From Accumulibacter phosphatis (GTDB lineage Bacteria; Pseudomonadota; Gammaproteobacteria; Burkholderiales; Rhodocyclaceae), in assembly GCF_000024165.1 (NCBI RefSeq), contig NC_013194.1, positions 2,356,001 through 2,420,000 on the forward strand: a DNA stretch of 64,000 nucleotides, written 5' to 3'. The position numbers and the translations under genes are program-made. The notes below the pieces were generated by a model, which was given only the letters and a program-made list of their open reading frames with translations, had not been told where the DNA came from and ran no database searches. Of the stretch, positions 61,612 to 64,000 are shown piece after piece (within the stretch, counting starts at the first letter, position 1; each line of letters begins with the position of its first letter).

Positions 61612-62058
61612 TTAAGGATGTCAGTCTATCAGCTCATCGGTGATCATGCCGTGTTTACGGGAGGCCTCCATGGCGTGCGAGATCGCAGAGGCGAGAAAAC
61701 CCCATGGGATCTCGCGACGGCGCCGGGTCAAGAACTCCGTCGTTGAGCACCCCCGCGGTCAGGGCACATATCCTTCGAGCTCGAATTGCACCGCCGCCCT
61801 CGATCGCCCCTGCCCAAAACTGTTTTCGTCGTCGACTCGGCGACGGCCTTTCGGCCAGGCTACGTTATCTCGTGCCGTGAATGAAGCATCGCCCGCCGCA
61901 GGCTCACAGGATGCGACAGCGAACCTTGTTCCGGAAATGCCTTGCAGGCTTCACGTGGGCAGGATGCCACGCATGCGTGAGCCTGTGCGCGTGCCATCGG
62001 GCCGTCGCTCCCGCAGCGACTGGCGGTTTGCCGCCGGAGAGGACATCGTGCGGTCCGC
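61612..62058. other. Gene-poor stretch, possible coding remnant on the minus strand
   Basis: No convincing intact gene. On the minus strand, bases about 61757-61621 read a protein-like end (REIPWGFLASAISHAMEASR, then KHGMITDELID and a stop), but an in-frame stop lies just upstream and no start with a ribosome binding site is seen. It may be the decayed end of a gene; I do not recognise the family. Confidence 0.3.
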
Positions 62059-62235
62059 TTAGCGGGCCTGGCGACGACGTCGCCAGACGGCCGGGCGCTG
62101 GAAACCGTCTGGGTCGATTTCCCAGGGTGCCGGCTCACGAAAGGCGTGCGGCAAGGCGTGCGTATCGGTGACGCCGATGAGCAGGTTGAACATCGTCTGC
62201 AGGCGGTCGAAGAAGCTGGGGTCGCGAGAGGGCAT
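62059..62235 (-). CDS. Small protein (58 aa) downstream of the WYL regulator
   Basis: ATG at 62235 has ACCGGAG with a 6-base spacing. The product starts MPSRDPSFFDRLQTMFNLLI and ends very basic (VWRRRRQAR). It begins 72 bases after the end of the WYL gene in the same direction. The codon pattern and ribosome binding site make it likely real. It is not recognised; it could be an accessory of the regulator or an independent short gene. Confidence 0.5.
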   Translation of the reverse strand: MPSRDPSFFDRLQTMFNLLIGVTDTHALPHAFREPAPWEIDPDGFQRPAVWRRRRQAR

Positions 62236-62307
62236 GGCGGGCTCCGGTGGGGTTGACGGAAGCCAGTGTGATCCCCGCGGGGCTCACCAAGTGAGCCAGC
62301 CAAGCCG

Positions 62308-63297
62308 CTACCCGCGATAATTTTCCAGCGCGCGCCGCAACTCCTTCGCCACTCTTGCCTGCAGCGCCGCCGGTTCGACGACCTCGCAGTCGCTGCCGTA
62401 CTTGAGGATGTCCATGATCAATTCGCGATCATCGGCATAGGGCACGCGCAGCTCGTAGCTGCCGTCGTCGAGGAGCCTGCTTTCCTGCTTCGGGTGCCAG
62501 CGCTCCGAGGCGACCCAGCGCGCTCGTTCCGGCGTGAAGCGCAGCACAGCCCAGGAGACCCGGTCGCCCGCGAAGATCCCGTAACCGGAGCCGAGCACCT
62601 CGTCGAGGCGCTTGTCGGCAACATCCCTGGCGCGTTTGTCGAGGATTTCCGCGTGTTCGATGGCGTCGACCGAGAAGGCACGCAAGCCATCGCGTAGATG
62701 ACACCAGGCATCGAGATACCAGTTGTGGCGGTAGTGGTTGAGGCGTTGCGGCGAGATTTCCCGCTCGGTCACTGCGTCGGTGCCGCGTGCATGGTAGCGG
62801 ATGATAAGGCGCTTTCGCCGCAACAGGGCCGAGCCTACTGCCTGGAAGTGGTCGAGATGGAAATCCCGCGCGCCGACCGTCTGGATGCGGATGCGGCGCT
62901 GGATTTCCTCGACCGGGTTGTCGGCCGTGCCGAGCAGGCCGGTGAGGCGAGCGAGCAGAGGCTGGATCTGCGGTCCGAGCAGGCCGCCGGTGTCGAGGTT
63001 CGAGAGCAGATGCTGCATGGTCAGCAACGCATGGATTTCCTCGGCGGTGAACCACAGGCCGGGGAGTTCATACTGCGGGCCAACCCGCTGCTCGGCCGTC
63101 TCGAAACGGTAGCCGCCCAGGTGGCGGTCGAAGATCAGCGGGGCGTTCAGGCGGTCGCGCATGTAGGCGATGTCGCGCTTCAGCGTCGCCCAGGAAACGC
63201 CCAGGCGCTCCTGCAGTTCCGCGCGCGTGACCGAGTGGCGAGCGCCGAGAATCTGGTCGATCTGGTAGATACGTTGCAGGCTGCTCATGGCTGACAT
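62308..63297 (-). CDS. WYL-domain transcriptional regulator
   Basis: 329 residues from ATG at 63297 (63288 also possible). An N-terminal DeoR-type winged helix (LQRIYQIDQILGARHSVTRA, then WATLKRDIAYMRDRL) is followed by a WYL domain with NHYRHNWYLDAWCHLRDGLR and a C-terminal WCX extension. WYL proteins of this build (BrxR, CapW, PafBC relatives) sense nucleic acid or second messengers and often repress adjacent anti-phage genes. It is divergent from a helicase gene, which fits that role but does not prove it. Confidence 0.9.
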   Translation of the reverse strand: MSAMSSLQRIYQIDQILGARHSVTRAELQERLGVSWATLKRDIAYMRDRLNAPLIFDRHLGGYRFETAEQRVGPQYELPGLWFTAEEIHALLTMQHLLSNLDTGGLLGPQIQPLLARLTGLLGTADNPVEEIQRRIRIQTVGARDFHLDHFQAVGSALLRRKRLIIRYHARGTDAVTEREISPQRLNHYRHNWYLDAWCHLRDGLRAFSVDAIEHAEILDKRARDVADKRLDEVLGSGYGIFAGDRVSWAVLRFTPERARWVASERWHPKQESRLLDDGSYELRVPYADDRELIMDILKYGSDCEVVEPAALQARVAKELRRALENYRG

Positions 63298-63555
63298 CCG
63301 AGGACGATGTATGGCTTTACAGGCTCGATAGGTGAGCTCCCGAGGTTGTATCATGGCATGCAAGCCGTCGCCATTGAAGGATTGCGGTCAAAGGCTCGCT
63401 CACGAAAAGAGCCGACTTGGGGAGTTTGAGGCTGCCGAACAGGGAGCGGGTCGTGTCCGTATGCTGCGGCGGGTTGACCAGAGCGTGCGATTGGGTTGGT
63501 GTAAGCAGTGGGTCGCTGCCGCTGCGCCGAGAAAATAACCAAGAACAAGGCAAAC
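63298..63555. promoter_or_regulatory. Divergent control region between WYL regulator and helicase
   Basis: 258 bases with no credible gene. It must hold both promoters and probably the WYL operator. I could not identify a clear inverted repeat or -10/-35 pair by eye. Confidence 0.35.
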
Positions 63556-64000
63556 ATGGACGTCTTCGAGTTCAGGGAGAAACTGGTCGGTGAATACAGC
63601 CAGTTCACTCGCAGTTTCACGCGCATCAAGTCCGAGGACATTGCGTCCTTCGTTGCCGCTGCTTACGAGTCGCAACGCTACTGGCCTGCACCGCTCGTCC
63701 AGGTCAATCCGAACTTCAAGGCGGGCCACAGCGTCGAGGAACTGGTCACGGCCGGCAGTCTTCACCCGGAGTGCGCGCGAATTTTCCGCGGGGGCAAGAG
63801 CGTCAGTTCGGCCGGTGTATCGCTGAAACTCTTCAGGCATCAGGAGGAGGCGATCAGTTTCGCTCAAACGGGTACCAGCTACGTCCTGACCACCGGTACC
63901 GGCTCGGGCAAATCGCTCGCCTACTTCATCCCGATCATTGATGCCATCCTCAAGGCAAAGGCAGCCGACCCAGCGCCGCGGACTCGCGCCATCGTCATCT
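63556..64000 (+). CDS. Superfamily 2 DEAD/DEAH helicase, N-terminal part, cut by window end
   Basis: 148 residues are visible from ATG at 63556. After an N-terminal region (FREKLVGEYSQFTRSFTRIK), a Q-like segment LKLFRHQEEAISFAQTG precedes motif I, YVLTTGTGSGKSLAYFIP, with Walker A GTGSGKS near residues 115-121. The following Ala/Lys/Arg-rich loop leads into TRAIVI, the start of motif Ia. The layout resembles large Lhr-like or DUF1998-containing helicases used in several defence systems (DISARM, Druantia, and others), but subtype cannot be assigned from this fragment. Confidence 0.85.
   Translation, partial: MDVFEFREKLVGEYSQFTRSFTRIKSEDIASFVAAAYESQRYWPAPLVQVNPNFKAGHSVEELVTAGSLHPECARIFRGGKSVSSAGVSLKLFRHQEEAISFAQTGTSYVLTTGTGSGKSLAYFIPIIDAILKAKAADPAPRTRAIVI

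Noticed and set aside
61640..62062. 140-codon plus-strand frame between hipB and the WYL gene
   Set aside because: Composition is Arg/Ser/Pro-rich shadow type and it runs opposite the better supported minus-strand 58-aa gene and remnant.

Overview
The window looks like a chromosomal segment of a GC-rich betaproteobacterium, most likely Rhodocyclales. A relative of the polyphosphate-accumulating 'Candidatus Accumulibacter' would fit. The basis is the conserved order rlmN-pilF-rodZ-ispG-hisS-yfgM-bamB-der, the lexA-imuA-imuB cassette, a glycogen cluster, a methylmalonyl-CoA decarboxylase and a PhoU-like/DUF47 gene. This assignment is inference; no rRNA or other marker is present to settle it.

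Left edge (1-1500): the tail of a transposon-type cassette (AAA ATPase plus a 65-residue protein) ending in a 20-bp hairpin, then about 700 bases with no credible gene. 1500-6500: a sigma-54-type promoter, a short leader ORF, two helical proteins (the second PhoU-like/DUF47), a terminator, a SulP anion transporter with STAS and cyclic-nucleotide-binding domains, and a universal stress protein. 6500-12700: 3-methyladenine glycosylase, accA, tilS, kup and methylmalonyl-CoA decarboxylase. 12700-18760: a DctS/DctR-type two-component system divergent from a dctPQM TRAP operon with a translated attenuator between dctP and dctQ. 18800-28860: ndk and the tightly packed rlmN to der run, then a low-molecular-weight phosphatase.

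28860-38540: a 1542-residue CheB-CheR-PAS-GGDEF-EAL fusion with a small PAS-like partner, a formylglycine-generating-enzyme-like protein, and the SOS operon lexA-imuA-imuB with a canonical LexA box, then a bacteriohemerythrin. 38800-46220: pgi, pgm, glgC, glgA and a DUF1015 gene, i.e. glycogen synthesis from hexose phosphates. 46240-56030: an oxygen-responsive block. hemN, a TauE/SafE-like membrane protein, a copper ATPase, copZ and selD run leftward, divergent from fnr. A hemerythrin/DUF2249/NnrS-like operon runs divergent from a second universal stress protein. Three FNR boxes lie in the two divergent intergenic regions, and three of the inferred promoters place the box at about -41.5.

56250-59700: an aspartic protease, a small unknown protein, a CoA-type Nudix hydrolase, a decayed CobD/CbiB-family pseudogene with a 7-bp tandem repeat at its frameshift, and a thiolase with a strong terminator. 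Right edge (59950-64000): accessory DNA with hipBA, a WYL regulator with a 58-residue downstream protein, and a divergent superfamily-2 helicase cut by the window end. This has the look of the start of a defence locus, but the effector genes lie outside the window.
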